64,000 bases of DNA from Algibacter pectinivorans (lineage in GTDB: Bacteria > Bacteroidota > Bacteroidia > Flavobacteriales > Flavobacteriaceae). The DNA lies in contig NZ_FOMI01000002.1 of the NCBI RefSeq assembly GCF_900112595.1, forward strand, positions 473,879 through 537,878, given 5' to 3'. Below, piece after piece: positions 46,119 to 57,100 of the stretch. The notes under the pieces were generated by a model, which was not told the DNA's origin, searched no databases, and saw only the letters and a list, made by a program, of their open reading frames with translations. The translations under genes were made by a program, and so were the position numbers. How positions within the stretch are numbered: position 1 is the first letter of the stretch; every line of letters begins with the position of its first letter.

Positions 46119-47132
46119 ATGTCGCATAAAAAACAAACTCTAGGAGAATTTATAATAGAAAATCAGTCATCTTTTAAATATTCTTCAGGTGAATTATCAA
46201 GTCTGTTAAATTCTATTCGATTGGCGGCTAAAGTTGTAAATCATGAGGTTAATAAAGCAGGTTTAGTTGATATTATTGGTGCTGCTGGCGATACCAATAT
46301 TCAAGGTGAAGACCAACAGAAACTAGATGTTTATGCTAATGATAAATTTATTCAAACCTTAACTAAAAGAAATATTGTTTGTGGTATTGCCAGTGAAGAG
46401 GAAGATGATTTTATTACTATAAACAGCCAAGACGAAAATCATCAAAACAAGTATGTTGTGCTTATAGACCCTTTAGATGGGTCCTCAAATATAGATGTTA
46501 ATGTTTCGGTTGGTACTATATTTTCAATTTACCGACGAGTAACGCCCGTTGGAACACCGGTTCAACTTAAGGATTTTTTACAAAAAGGTAAAGAACAAGT
46601 TGCTGCAGGATATGTAGTTTATGGTACTTCTACCATGATTGTATATACCACCGGAGATGGTGTTAATGGGTTTACATTAAACCCAGCGATTGGCTCCTTT
46701 TATTTATCGCACCCAAATATGGAGTTTCCAGAAGATGGCACTATTTATTCAGTTAATGAAGGGAATTATATTCATTTTCCTCAGGGTATAAAGAATTATA
46801 TTAAATATTGCCAACAGGAAGAGGACGACAGACCTTATACATCAAGATATATTGGGTCTTTAGTAAGTGACTTTCACAGGAATATGATAAAAGGTGGTAT
46901 TTATTTATACCCACAAAGCTCTAAAAATCCGCAAGGAAAGTTACGCTTGCTTTATGAATGTAACCCAATGGCGTTTTTAGCAGAACAAGCTAAGGGAAAA
47001 TCTAGTGATGGTTTTACAAGAACTTTGGATGTTGATCCTACAGAACTGCACCAACGCGTACCTTTTATTTGTGGAAGTAAAAATATGGTTGAAAAAGCAG
47101 AGGGATTTATGAGAAATGCTGAAAAAAAATAA
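46119..47132 (+). CDS. fbp: Class I fructose-1,6-bisphosphatase
   Basis: A 337-residue gluconeogenic phosphatase converting fructose 1,6-bisphosphate to fructose 6-phosphate. The metal site [19 protein letters not shown] is unmistakable, with upstream EEDD and downstream [17 protein letters not shown]. Length is normal. It is divergent from the GNAT-kinase-olsF operon, and a terminator follows. Confidence 0.97.
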   Translation: MSHKKQTLGEFIIENQSSFKYSSGELSSLLNSIRLAAKVVNHEVNKAGLVDIIGAAGDTNIQGEDQQKLDVYANDKFIQTLTKRNIVCGIASEEEDDFITINSQDENHQNKYVVLIDPLDGSSNIDVNVSVGTIFSIYRRVTPVGTPVQLKDFLQKGKEQVAAGYVVYGTSTMIVYTTGDGVNGFTLNPAIGSFYLSHPNMEFPEDGTIYSVNEGNYIHFPQGIKNYIKYCQQEEDDRPYTSRYIGSLVSDFHRNMIKGGIYLYPQSSKNPQGKLRLLYECNPMAFLAEQAKGKSSDGFTRTLDVDPTELHQRVPFICGSKNMVEKAEGFMRNAEKK

Positions 47133-47182
47133 TACAACATACCTTTTAGGATTACGCTTGTATAACGGCTATAGAGTATAAC

Positions 47183-47216
47183 AAAAAACGCGAACCTTAT
47201 GGTTCGCGTTTTTTGT
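47183..47216. terminator. Bidirectional terminator between fbp and the T9SS protein
   Basis: A perfect 14-bp stem (AAAAAACGCGAACC with its complement), a 4-base loop, and T runs on both strands. It ends fbp on the plus strand and the convergent gene with stop at 47241 on the minus strand. Confidence 0.9.
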
Positions 47217-47240
47217 TATTAGGGTTAAATAATGAGGTGG

Positions 47241-48377
47241 CTAATGATTAATAATTAAGCGTTTGGTTACTTTGATATTATCAGTTTCAAAACGCAAGAC
47301 ATAAGCACCGTTGCTTATTTTGGCAGTATCAAATTTTGATGTATTATTTTTATGATTAAAGCTTTTAATTAGTCTGCCATTTAGATCGGTTATTGATATT
47401 ACTCCGGAAGTTTTAGACTTAATATTTAATTCGTTTTTAGTTGGGTTGGGGTAAATTTTAAGTTCCGGTTTTTCCACATCTTTAATAGATAGCGATGAGC
47501 AATTCGGGTAAGTACGCCTATCTCTACTAGCATTTAACCACGAACCAAAAATCCAGGTTTGGGTAACCATTTGGGTAGGGAAGCCATCATTGTTGTTAGT
47601 TTGCAAAACCCGATTTTCATTTTCAAAAGTATTGCCGTTCCATTTAGTTTTTAAGGTTTCAATTAAGAAGTCGTTACTATTGTAGGTGTAATGTCTTATT
47701 CTATCATTTTCCCAGGCAGAGGAGTTCCAATGGTCCGATTTTTTAGAGCTTAATAAATTACCGGTGTAGTTATATGTTTCTTTCGTATCATATATCCAAG
47801 AACTGTTGGAGCTATTATAATCATAAATAGTAACAACATTAAAAGAATCGTTGGGGTTATAGGTGTATTCTGTTTTTTTATTATTCATCCAAACCATATT
47901 AGTTTCATCCCAAGTTTGAGTTATGTTTTCTGTAATTAAATTTGAAGCGTTGTAGGTGTTTAGTTCTCTGTTAGATGGTTCCCAATTATCATCAAGCCAA
48001 TCATAATTTATATATTCAGTTAAATATGTTCCCGTATAAAAAAACTCTGTTTTTAGCTGATCTTCCCAGGTACCTGTATCCTCATTCCAAAGCTGATTTA
48101 TAGACTCTACAGGTAAATCGTTAGCGTTGTAAGTTAATGTAAGGTAAGAAGCGTTTTCAAGCATTCCAGAGCCTCCGTAATCAATAAATTTAGATAGGCC
48201 TTCGGTAGCTAAGCACGAACCATTAAATGTGAATGTGGTTTGAGAAACTAGATTCCACATGGTGCCGTTCCAGATATCATTTTCCCAAACTTCGGGCACA
48301 TGTATTAGGTTAGTTTCTGTTTGCGAGTAATTTTTAGTAAATATAAATAACAGGAAAATAAGTAAAGTATGCTTCAT
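47241..48377 (-). CDS. Secreted T9SS protein with internal YxYNxND/W repeats
   Basis: A 378-residue exported protein (signal peptide ending near NYSQ) that I cannot assign to a family. The middle, about residues 80-290, contains about six or seven imperfect repeats of roughly 37 residues. Each has a YN(A/P/S)ND-like turn, an ESI/TENI segment and a tryptophan-rich W-x5-W stretch, reminiscent of RHS/YD-like beta repeats. The C-terminal 75 residues form a type IX sorting domain (IYPNPTKNELNIKS, GAYVLRFETDN). It is therefore likely displayed on the cell surface or released. It lies 38 bases from the preceding gene on the same strand. Confidence 0.75.
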   Translation of the reverse strand: MKHTLLIFLLFIFTKNYSQTETNLIHVPEVWENDIWNGTMWNLVSQTTFTFNGSCLATEGLSKFIDYGGSGMLENASYLTLTYNANDLPVESINQLWNEDTGTWEDQLKTEFFYTGTYLTEYINYDWLDDNWEPSNRELNTYNASNLITENITQTWDETNMVWMNNKKTEYTYNPNDSFNVVTIYDYNSSNSSWIYDTKETYNYTGNLLSSKKSDHWNSSAWENDRIRHYTYNSNDFLIETLKTKWNGNTFENENRVLQTNNNDGFPTQMVTQTWIFGSWLNASRDRRTYPNCSSLSIKDVEKPELKIYPNPTKNELNIKSKTSGVISITDLNGRLIKSFNHKNNTSKFDTAKISNGAYVLRFETDNIKVTKRLIINH

Positions 48378-48415
48378 TTGGTTGGGTTTAAAGGGTTGTA
48401 CTTTTTTTTAGGTTG

Positions 48416-49366
48416 TCAATCTAGTTTGAAAAGCCCGCGTAAATTTTTCGTTGAGTCTTTACTTTTAGTAGGTGCTTGTTTGTTTACTGTTTCCGCTTCT
48501 GTGCTTGTTCTCGTTTTTGTTGCGGTTCTCCTTTTTTTAGCAGTTGTGTTGTTTTGTTCTGGATTAGGTGCCGAAACTCTTTGTGAAGATCTTCGAGCTG
48601 CCTTAACAGGTGATGTCTCGATTTTCTCTTTTGCTGCTACAACAGGTTCAACACCTTCATTTAAAACGACTTTAGGTTTTAAAACATAGCCTTTACTTTT
48701 TCTATAAGCAATAGCTTTTAGTAGTTCTACCGATGGATTAAGGGCTTTAGCATTAACAGCATCATAAATAGTTATAGCCTCACTATACCTTTTTTGTTCT
48801 TCGTAAATTAACGCTAGTAAAAGATGATCTTGGGGAGTTATTATCTCATCTTTATTTATAGGGTTTTCTTGGATACTTTTTTTTATATCGCGTTCGGCAT
48901 TATTTAAGTCGCCTATGTAATAGTAATACTGGCCACGATTAAAATAACTGGAATAATGTGGCACCATAGCAACGTTTTCATTTAACTTTTCAATTTTAGC
49001 AGAGTCTATTTTTCTAGATCGCATTTGTTGTAAAGCGTGTTGCTTTTTACCCTCAATAATATCAAGGTAAGCATCACAAACGTATGCTAGATCATATTTA
49101 AATTTTTGGTTTAAATCACGTCTTACTTGTTGTCCGGCTATAAATTTTTTTGTTTTATCTTCTTCTTTAATTTGTGCATCTATAATAGCTGCATAAGTAG
49201 TCATGTGTTTAGTAAAACACGCATGGTAAATTTTATCGGGTAATTGTTGGGTGTTTTCTTGGGCTTCAATGCAATCACATATATCGGCTTTATAGTTGCT
49301 TTCGTAATTTTGAGAATAACTATTTAGGCCCCAAAGGAGCATCACTAAAAATATAAGCTGTTTCAT
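48416..49366 (-). CDS. Exported TPR-like protein with basic tail, unknown function
   Basis: A 316-residue protein with a signal peptide (cleavage near SYSQ). Residues about 130-230 look like TPR helices (RGQYYYYIGDLNNAERDIKKSI, LLLALIYEEQKRYSEAITIYDAV). The C-terminal 80 residues are a low-complexity Ser/Thr/Arg/Lys-rich tail. An N-terminal Cys pair (ICDCIEAQ) and Cys at CFTKH and CDAYL are present. I do not recognise the family. It lies 11 bases after the next gene in the same operon. Confidence 0.7.
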   Translation of the reverse strand: MKQLIFLVMLLWGLNSYSQNYESNYKADICDCIEAQENTQQLPDKIYHACFTKHMTTYAAIIDAQIKEEDKTKKFIAGQQVRRDLNQKFKYDLAYVCDAYLDIIEGKKQHALQQMRSRKIDSAKIEKLNENVAMVPHYSSYFNRGQYYYYIGDLNNAERDIKKSIQENPINKDEIITPQDHLLLALIYEEQKRYSEAITIYDAVNAKALNPSVELLKAIAYRKSKGYVLKPKVVLNEGVEPVVAAKEKIETSPVKAARRSSQRVSAPNPEQNNTTAKKRRTATKTRTSTEAETVNKQAPTKSKDSTKNLRGLFKLD

Positions 49367-49377
49367 ACTGTTGCATT

Positions 49378-49812
49378 TTATTCTTGGTCTACTTCTTCTT
49401 TAGTTCCAACTACCATCTCTTTTACATAAAGGGCACAGTATTTTAAGGCTTTTTTAGATTTGTTTAAATTTAAAGTAGCACGTCCTTTATTTACAAACGA
49501 GGCTCCACTATTGCCAATATCGTCTATAACATCTGGTATTACTTGCAATAATTCATCGATGTCGTTTTGGGCACTTTCCAAGAGTTCGGCTTGCAAATCG
49601 GTTGGAATTTCAATACCAACTTGGGTTAAGCTATCGTGCACATAAACTTTGTGGTATAGATTATAAGTTAGGTCTACAAATTTATCTGCACTTTCTATTT
49701 TAGAAGGTCGCTTGGGTTTTAACTGTCTTTTGTTTTGAGAAAAACTTTGAATTGGCATAGTAAAAACTAGGCATAGTAAAATAAGTAAAAATGTACGGTT
49801 GAGGGATTTCAT
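49378..49812 (-). CDS. Small exported protein, unknown function
   Basis: A 144-residue protein with a signal peptide (ending near QSFSQ). The mature part is helical and charged (KIESADKFVDLTYNLYHKVY, LLESAQNDIDELLQVIPDVIDDIG). I do not recognise it. It is co-directional with the TPR-like gene after an 11-base gap and divergent from the LytS-type kinase gene, which may regulate it. Confidence 0.7.
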   Translation of the reverse strand: MKSLNRTFLLILLCLVFTMPIQSFSQNKRQLKPKRPSKIESADKFVDLTYNLYHKVYVHDSLTQVGIEIPTDLQAELLESAQNDIDELLQVIPDVIDDIGNSGASFVNKGRATLNLNKSKKALKYCALYVKEMVVGTKEEVDQE

Positions 49813-49991
49813 GAGTGTAAGTAATTAATTAATAGCACTATAAATATACATTTTAAATTTGGAAATGGCGAGTCTAATTTATTATTTGTAAGTATTTAGT
49901 TATTAATTGTTACGTATTTTAAGTTTTTTATTAGAGATTATTCGGCCTCTTATTCGTATTTTTAAATCTTAAACCAACCTAACAAAGTTCT

Positions 49992-51836
49992 ATGTGTTTA
50001 ATTTATGCGTTACTCAAGAAGAGTTTCTGTTATTTTGTTTTTATAATAAGCGCGGTTTTATGTTCTCAAGAGCAAAAAGAACTAGATTCTCTTATAATTC
50101 AATTAGAAAAACAAACGGAAAAAGACTCCATACGAGCACAACTACTAGTTACAACATCCAATAAATTTGTGCGTAAAGATCTAGCTAAATCCTACGAGTT
50201 AGCTGAAGAAGCTCTTAATATTTCTACCGATATTAAATGGAAAAAAGGTGTAGTATTAGCCTTAAGGCAAATGGGAGTTGTTTATTATAGGCAAGGGAAC
50301 ATTTTAAAAGCAACAGAGCAATGGTATAAGGCTTTAGAAATTTTAAAAACCATTGAAAATAGTGCGCTTTTAGAATCTAGTATTTATAATAATTTAGCAA
50401 ATATTTATTCCGATTCTGGAGAGTTTGATAAGGCCTTAACGTATTACAATAAGCTGTTATCTATTTCTGAAAAACTAGATAATAAATCCTCTCAAATTAT
50501 AGCACTAACCAATATTGGCACACTGTTAACAGAAAGAGAAGCATCTATAGATAATGGTATTGAAAGCTTAGAAAAAGCTCTAGCCTTAGCCAAAGAAATT
50601 CGTAATGACAGGTATGAGTTGAGCATTCTGTTAAACATTGGGTTGGCTTATAAAAGAAAAAGAGATTATAAAAAGGCTGAGTTTTATTATCTAAAAGTGC
50701 AAGGATTAGCACAGCAAAATGATGATAAGTATGTGCAGATTTTAGTGTTTAATAACCTAAGTAATATTAGTATTTTAAAACGCGATTATGCTCAAGGAGA
50801 AAGGTATGCTAAACAAACATTAAACCTAGCAAAGGAAATTGGCGCAGTAGAGTGGGAAGCTAGTGCATGGGAAAACTTGTCTAATATTTATGAATCTAGA
50901 AACCAAAGCAAAAAGGCTCTAACCTATTACAAAAACCATATTAAGCTTATTGATAGTTTTAATGCCATGCAAAATAAAGAAGAGTTGGCCAGTTTAGAAG
51001 CAAAGCACAAGTACAATTTAGAAAAGCAACTATTAAATACAGCACACGAAAAAAAACAACTTTTAGCCGAAGAAGAGATTAACAGACAAAAACTTATTAA
51101 AAACACTTCCTTACTAGTAGGATTTATTGTTTTAGTAGCCTCAATTATTGGTGTTACCTTGTTTAGAAGAAAGCAATTAGCGGTTGCAAAAGCAAAAGAA
51201 ATTGAACTTAAAAATAAGGTAACCGACACCGAACTAAAAGTTTTAAGAGCGCAAATGAATCCGCATTTTATATTTAACTCTCTTAATTCTATTAACAGTT
51301 ATATTGTAAAGAATGATAGTGAATCGGCCACTAACTACCTCACTAAATTTTCTAAATTGGTTAGAAAAACCTTAGAAAGCTCAACCGAAAAAGAAGTTTT
51401 ATTAAAGGATGATATTGAAATTTTAAAAAACTATCTTGATATTGAAAACAAACGCCTTAATAATAGTTTTACGTATTCCATAAAGGTTGATGATGCTATT
51501 GATGCTAGTAATACACTAATACCACCATTAATTTTCCAACCTTTTTTGGAGAATAGCATTTGGCATGGCATTGCGCAAATGGAGCGGTCCGGACATATTA
51601 GTGTTGCGTTTAAAAAAGAAAACAATGTGCTGTTTTGTGTTGTAGATGATAATGGTGTGGGCAGAAAACAGGCTATTAAAGTATCTAAAGAAAATACCTC
51701 TTTAGGCATAAATTTAACCAAAAATAGAATAGATATTATCAACGCACAGAATAAAACCAAAGGTAGCCTTCGTATTATTGACAAGGAACAAGGGGTAAGA
51801 GTAGAAGTTAAATTGCCATTAAAACTTGCTTTTTAA
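49992..51836 (+). CDS. LytS-type sensor histidine kinase with TPR sensor
   Basis: A 614-residue kinase. An N-terminal signal/anchor is followed by about six TPR repeats (residues 70-320; TEQWYKALEIL, KALTYYNKLLSI), one membrane segment near residue 375 (VGFIVLVASIIGVTLF) and a short coiled coil. The His_kinase domain has the phospho-acceptor His in RAQMNPHFIFNSLNSI, followed by an HATPase domain (DDNGVGRKQAI, SLGINLTKNRI). The TPR part is likely extracytoplasmic. The partner regulator starts 2 bases after its stop. Confidence 0.92.
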   Translation: MCLIYALLKKSFCYFVFIISAVLCSQEQKELDSLIIQLEKQTEKDSIRAQLLVTTSNKFVRKDLAKSYELAEEALNISTDIKWKKGVVLALRQMGVVYYRQGNILKATEQWYKALEILKTIENSALLESSIYNNLANIYSDSGEFDKALTYYNKLLSISEKLDNKSSQIIALTNIGTLLTEREASIDNGIESLEKALALAKEIRNDRYELSILLNIGLAYKRKRDYKKAEFYYLKVQGLAQQNDDKYVQILVFNNLSNISILKRDYAQGERYAKQTLNLAKEIGAVEWEASAWENLSNIYESRNQSKKALTYYKNHIKLIDSFNAMQNKEELASLEAKHKYNLEKQLLNTAHEKKQLLAEEEINRQKLIKNTSLLVGFIVLVASIIGVTLFRRKQLAVAKAKEIELKNKVTDTELKVLRAQMNPHFIFNSLNSINSYIVKNDSESATNYLTKFSKLVRKTLESSTEKEVLLKDDIEILKNYLDIENKRLNNSFTYSIKVDDAIDASNTLIPPLIFQPFLENSIWHGIAQMERSGHISVAFKKENNVLFCVVDDNGVGRKQAIKVSKENTSLGINLTKNRIDIINAQNKTKGSLRIIDKEQGVRVEVKLPLKLAF

Positions 51837-51838
51837 TT

Positions 51839-52588
51839 ATGATAAAAACCATAATAATTGATGACGAGCAACATTGTACAGATGTTGTTTTAAAATTAAC
51901 ATCAAGCTACCCCGATGTTTTTAATGTTTTAGGTACCTTTAATACGGTTGAAGCAGGAATTGAAGGTACTAAGTTTTTACAACCAGAATTAGTCTTTCTA
52001 GATGTTATGATAGGGAATCAAACCGGGTTCGATTATTTAAAACAAATTGAACATATAAATTTTAACGTCATTTTTACAACGGCTTTTGAAACTTATGCAG
52101 TTGAAGCTTTTCGTTTTAGTGCTTTAGATTATTTACTAAAACCTATTGATAAAGATGATTTTCATGCCACGGTTTTAAAACTTCAAAAAGTGGTTGAAAC
52201 ATCAGATTTAAAGAACAAAATTGATGTGCTTTTCCATAATTTGAAAGTAAAAAATGCATTAAAAAGAATTAGTATAGCAACATCAGATGGTTATGTTTTT
52301 GTTGAGGTTTCAGATATTTTGTACTGTAATGCAGATGTTAATTACACGCATATTTATACCAAACATGGTGAAAAAATTACTACTTCAAAAACATTAAAAA
52401 CTTTTGATAAATTGCTTAGTAATAATCATTTTTTTAGGGTGCATAACTCCTACTTGGTAAATCTAAATTATGTTACTAAATACACCAAAGGTAAAGGTGG
52501 TTATGTTACAATGCAGGATAATAAAAATATAGATGTTTCTGTAAGGCGTAAAGAAGAGTTTATACAGCGGTTTATAAAAATATCATGA
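51839..52588 (+). CDS. LytTR-family response regulator
   Basis: A 249-residue response regulator. The receiver domain has acidic IIDDEQ, the phospho-acceptor Asp in VFLDVMIG and Lys in YLLKPID. The C-terminal LytTR DNA-binding domain starts at RISIATSDGYVFVEVSDI and includes FFRVHNSYLVNL. Phosphotransfer from the adjacent LytS-type kinase is expected. Target genes are unknown; nearby secreted-protein genes are candidates. Confidence 0.94.
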   Translation: MIKTIIIDDEQHCTDVVLKLTSSYPDVFNVLGTFNTVEAGIEGTKFLQPELVFLDVMIGNQTGFDYLKQIEHINFNVIFTTAFETYAVEAFRFSALDYLLKPIDKDDFHATVLKLQKVVETSDLKNKIDVLFHNLKVKNALKRISIATSDGYVFVEVSDILYCNADVNYTHIYTKHGEKITTSKTLKTFDKLLSNNHFFRVHNSYLVNLNYVTKYTKGKGGYVTMQDNKNIDVSVRRKEEFIQRFIKIS

Positions 52589-52590
52589 CA

Positions 52591-52624
52591 AAAAAAATGC
52601 GAACTGTAAAGTTCGCATTTTTTA
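52591..52624. terminator. Bidirectional terminator between lytTR gene and gltD
   Basis: AAAAAAATGCGAACT pairs with AGTTCGCATTTTTT around a 4-base loop, with T runs on both strands. It ends the LytTR gene and the convergent gltD transcript. Confidence 0.88.
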
Positions 52625-52642
52625 ATTAAAATATTATGGATT

Positions 52643-54106
52643 TTACATAGCAACTAAATCGCCAGTAACATCTTTGGAAGGTAGATTAGATTTACCCATT
52701 AAATATAAATCTACTTGTCTAGCAGCTTCTCTACCTTCAGAAATAGCCCAAACAATTAAGGATTGTCCGCGACGCATATCGCCTGCTGTAAATATATTTG
52801 GAATATTGGTTTGATACTTTCCGTACTCTGCTTTATAGTTAGAACGAGCATCTGTTTTAATACCTAGTTTATCAGCCAAGGTGCTTTCTGGACCTGTAAA
52901 ACCAAGTGCTAATAAAGCTAAGTCGCATGGCCAAGTTTTTTCGGTACCGGCAACTTCTATAAGTTGAGGACGTTCACCAGGAACCATTTTCCATTCTACA
53001 TTAACCGTTTTTAAAGCTGTTAATTTTCCGTTTTCATCTTTTACAAATTCCTTTGTATTAATTAACCAATTACGCTCAACGCCTTCTTCGTGAGACGATG
53101 ATGTTTTTAATTGTAATGGCCAAAAAGGCCAAGGTGTAGTTGGCGAACGGTGCCCAGGTGGTTTAGGCATAATTTCGAAATTAACTACAGATTTAGCGCC
53201 TTGTCTGTTTGATGTTCCTACACAGTCTGATCCTGTGTCACCACCACCAATTACAATTACGTTTTTATCTGTTGCTAATACTTGATTTTCAACTTTTTTA
53301 CCAAATAATATTTTGGTTTGTTGGGTTAAGAAATCCATAGCTTGTACCACACCATCGGCATCAATACCTGGTGTTGGTAGGCTTCGTCTTTCTGTTGCAC
53401 CACCACAAAGTACTACGGAGTCAAAGGCTTTAAGGTCTTTAACATCATAATTAACCCCAACATTTACATTGGTTTTAAATGTAATACCTTCGGCTTTTAA
53501 AATGGCTAAACGACGGTCTATAATCTCTTTCTCCATTTTAAAGTTTGGAATACCGTAGCGTAATAGGCCTCCAATTTCGTCATCGCGTTCAAAAACAGTA
53601 ACAGTGTGTCCCGCTCTGTTTAATTGTTGAGCCGCGGCTAAACCAGCAGGACCAGAACCTACAACAGCAACCGTTTTACCGGTTCTAGTTTTTGGTGGTT
53701 GTGGTTTTATCCAACCTTCTTTAAAAGCACGTTCTACAATATTTTTTTCAATATTTTCTATAGACACAGGGTCTTCAATAATACCTAATACACACGATTT
53801 TTCGCATGGGGCAGGGCATAAACGACCTGTAAATTCTGGGAAATTATTTGTAGAGTGCAGTAACCATGAGGCTTTTTTCCATTCTCCTTGATGAACCATA
53901 TGGTTAAAATCAGGGATTAAGTTTCCTAACGGACAACCACTATGGCAAAAAGGAATACCGCAATCCATACAACGCGACCCTTGTTTTGTTATTTCTTCCT
54001 CGGCTAGAGGTTGAGTAAATTCTTTATAATGCTTTACACGATCTTCTACAGGCTTGTAGCTCTCATCTTGTCTTTCAAATTCTTTAAATCCTGTTACTTT
54101 TCCCAT
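52643..54106 (-). CDS. gltD: Glutamate synthase small (beta) subunit
   Basis: A 487-residue GltD that passes electrons from NADPH through FAD and 4Fe-4S clusters to GltB for glutamate synthesis. The N-terminal cysteine cluster CMDCGIPFCHSGCPL and the second set CPAPCEKSC bind the clusters. The Rossmann motif VVGSGPAGLAAAQQL and the NADPH site VIGGGDTGSDCVG are clear. It starts 4 bases after gltB, so translation is coupled. Confidence 0.97.
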   Translation of the reverse strand: MGKVTGFKEFERQDESYKPVEDRVKHYKEFTQPLAEEEITKQGSRCMDCGIPFCHSGCPLGNLIPDFNHMVHQGEWKKASWLLHSTNNFPEFTGRLCPAPCEKSCVLGIIEDPVSIENIEKNIVERAFKEGWIKPQPPKTRTGKTVAVVGSGPAGLAAAQQLNRAGHTVTVFERDDEIGGLLRYGIPNFKMEKEIIDRRLAILKAEGITFKTNVNVGVNYDVKDLKAFDSVVLCGGATERRSLPTPGIDADGVVQAMDFLTQQTKILFGKKVENQVLATDKNVIVIGGGDTGSDCVGTSNRQGAKSVVNFEIMPKPPGHRSPTTPWPFWPLQLKTSSSHEEGVERNWLINTKEFVKDENGKLTALKTVNVEWKMVPGERPQLIEVAGTEKTWPCDLALLALGFTGPESTLADKLGIKTDARSNYKAEYGKYQTNIPNIFTAGDMRRGQSLIVWAISEGREAARQVDLYLMGKSNLPSKDVTGDLVAM

Positions 54107-54110
54107 GACA

Positions 54111-57100
54111 CTATGCTGTTGTTAATTCTTCTACCATTGGTTCTTCTGTCTCTAAACGTTTTAAGGCACGTTTGTATTCTATTGGCATCACTTTAACAAA
54201 ATTACCAAGACTTGTATCCCAGTCTGCTAATAATGTTTTAGCTAGGTTACTATCTGTATAAAGTGCGTGTTTCTCAATAGTTTGTTTTAATTCGTTTGCA
54301 TCTTCACCTGTAATATCTTCAAACTCTATAGTTTCTGTATTACATAATCCGTTTACAAATTTATTATTAGGGTCGTATACATACGCAATACCACCACTCA
54401 TACCTGCTGCAAAGTTTCGTCCTGTTTTACCAAGAACAATTACTTTACCACCTGTCATGTACTCACATCCATGATCTCCAACACCTTCAACAACTGTAGT
54501 TGCTCCAGAGTTTCTTACTGCAAAACGTTCGCCTGCAATACCATTTATGTAAGCTTCACCGGCAACGGCACCAAACAAGCATACATTACCAACAATAATG
54601 TTGTTTTCGGCTATAAAATCTGCTTTTGCAGGTTTTTTAACAATTAGTTTAGCTCCAGATAAACCTTTACCTAAATAATCGTTAGTGTTACCTTCTAAAA
54701 TAAATGATAAACCGTGTGCGCCAAAGGCTCCGAAACTTTGTCCTGCAGATCCTGTGAAGTTAATATTCAAGGTGTCTTCAGGTAATCCTAAGTGCCCGTA
54801 AATTTTAGAAATTTCGTTACTTACAATAGCACCAACTGTACGGTCTATATTGTTTATAGGGTAAGCAAGCGTCATTTTCTCCTTACGGTATAAAGCTCTA
54901 TGCGAATCTTTAAGAATTGTAAAGTCTAATACGTTTTCTAGGTTATGGTCTTGAGCTTCTGTATTTCTTACAGGAAGGTCGTTATAAGCTGATGGTCTGT
55001 GAAGTATGCTAGATAAATCTAAACCTTTTGCTTTGTAATGTTTAATCGCTCTATTAGCATTAATTTTATTGGTTTGACCAACCATTTCTGCTAAGGTTCT
55101 AAACCCTAGTTGCGCCATTATACCTCTTAATTCTTCAGCAATGTAGTAGAAGAAATTAATAACGTGCTCTGGTGTTCCTTTAAAGTTTTTACGTAGTTCT
55201 TTATCTTGAGTTGCAATACCTACAGGGCAAGTATTTAAATGACACTTACGCATCATAATACAACCTGAGGCTACTAAAGGTGCTGTGGCAAAACCAAATT
55301 CTTCTGCACCTAACAAAGCAGCAATGGCAACATCACGACCTGTTTTTAATTGGCCATCACATTCTACAACAATTCTACTTCTTAAGTTGTTTAATACTAA
55401 AGTCTGTTGTGCTTCTGATAAACCAAGTTCCCAAGGTAAACCTGCATGTTTTAATGAGGTTAAAGGAGAAGCTCCTGTTCCACCATCGTAACCAGAAATT
55501 AATACCACATCGGCCTTAGCTTTTGCTACACCGGCAGCGATTGTACCTACACCAACTTCCGATACTAATTTTACGTTAATTCTAGCTTCGCGATTTGCAT
55601 TTTTTAAATCGTAAATTAATTGTGCTAAATCTTCAATAGAATAAATATCATGATGTGGTGGTGGCGAAATTAACCCAACAAAAGGCGTGGAGTTACGTGC
55701 CGAGGCAATCCAAGGTAAAACCTTTTCGCCAGGTAGTTGTCCACCTTCACCAGGTTTAGCTCCTTGAGCCATTTTAATTTGAATTTCTTTGGCGCTAGAA
55801 AGGTAGTGTGATGTTACCCCAAAACGACCCGATGCTACTTGTTTAATAGCAGAGTTACGGCTATCGCCATTTATATCTTTTTGAAAACGTTTTCTGTCTT
55901 CTCCACCTTCACCAGAATTAGATTTTCCTCCAATTCTGTTCATGGCTATGGCTAAATTCTCATGTGCTTCACGAGAAATAGATCCATAAGACATGGCTCC
56001 GGTTTTAAACTTCTTAACAATTTCTGTCCATGGCTCTACTTCTTCTAAAGGAATAGGGTCTAGGTTATCAAACTCAAATAAACCACGAATGGTCATTAAG
56101 TTTTCAGATTGTTCGTTTATGGCTTTTGCATAAACATCATAACTTGCTTGATCACTTAATCTAACCGCTTGTTGCAGTTTTGCTACTGTTGTTGGGTTAA
56201 ATAAGTGGCGCTCGCCATTACGTCTCCATCTGTAATCGCCACCAATATTTAAACCTAGGTTTTTATCGATAGCATTATCTGGATACGCCTGTTTATAGCG
56301 TTGGTCAATTTCTTTTTCGATTTCATATAAACCAATACCTTCTATTCTAGAAGCGGTGTAAGGGAAATATTTTTCAACGAATTGCGAATTGAATCCAACA
56401 ATTTCGAAAATTTGTGAACCTCTATATGAGTGTAGTGTAGAGATACCAATTTTGTTCATTACTTTTAAAATACCTTTTCCAATAGCTTTATTGAAATTAT
56501 CAACCGCTTTTTGCTCGTCCATACCAGTAATGAAGCCTTCTTTAACTTGCATTCTAATAATTTCGTTAACCATATAAGGGTTTATCGCACTAGCGCCATA
56601 ACCAAATAAGGTTGCAAAATGATGTGGCTCACGTGGTTCTGCCGATTCAATAATAATATCGAAATAAGAACGCTTACGTAAACGATTCAGTTGGTGATTT
56701 ACAAATGAGCATGCTAATAAAGCAGGAATTGGTGCTAATTCTTGGTTTACACCTCTATCTGAAAGAATAATAATATTTGTTTTTCTTTCTAAAGCTTTTT
56801 CAATTTGGATAATGATATCATCAAGCGCATTTTCTAAACCATTCATACCCTCAATTTTCGGGTATAGCATTTGAATCGTTTCGGCTTGGAAACCATCAAT
56901 ATCAATAGTTCTAATTTTTTCTAAATCGCCGTTTGAGATAACTGGATTTTGAATTCTTAGTTTTCGACATTGTCTTTCGGTAATACTAAATATGTTTCTG
57001 TCTTTACCAAGGTTTAAGCTAATATCTGTTACAATTTCTTCACGAATACCATCTAAAGGTGGGTTTGTAACCTGCGCGAATAGTTGTTTAAAGTAGTTGG

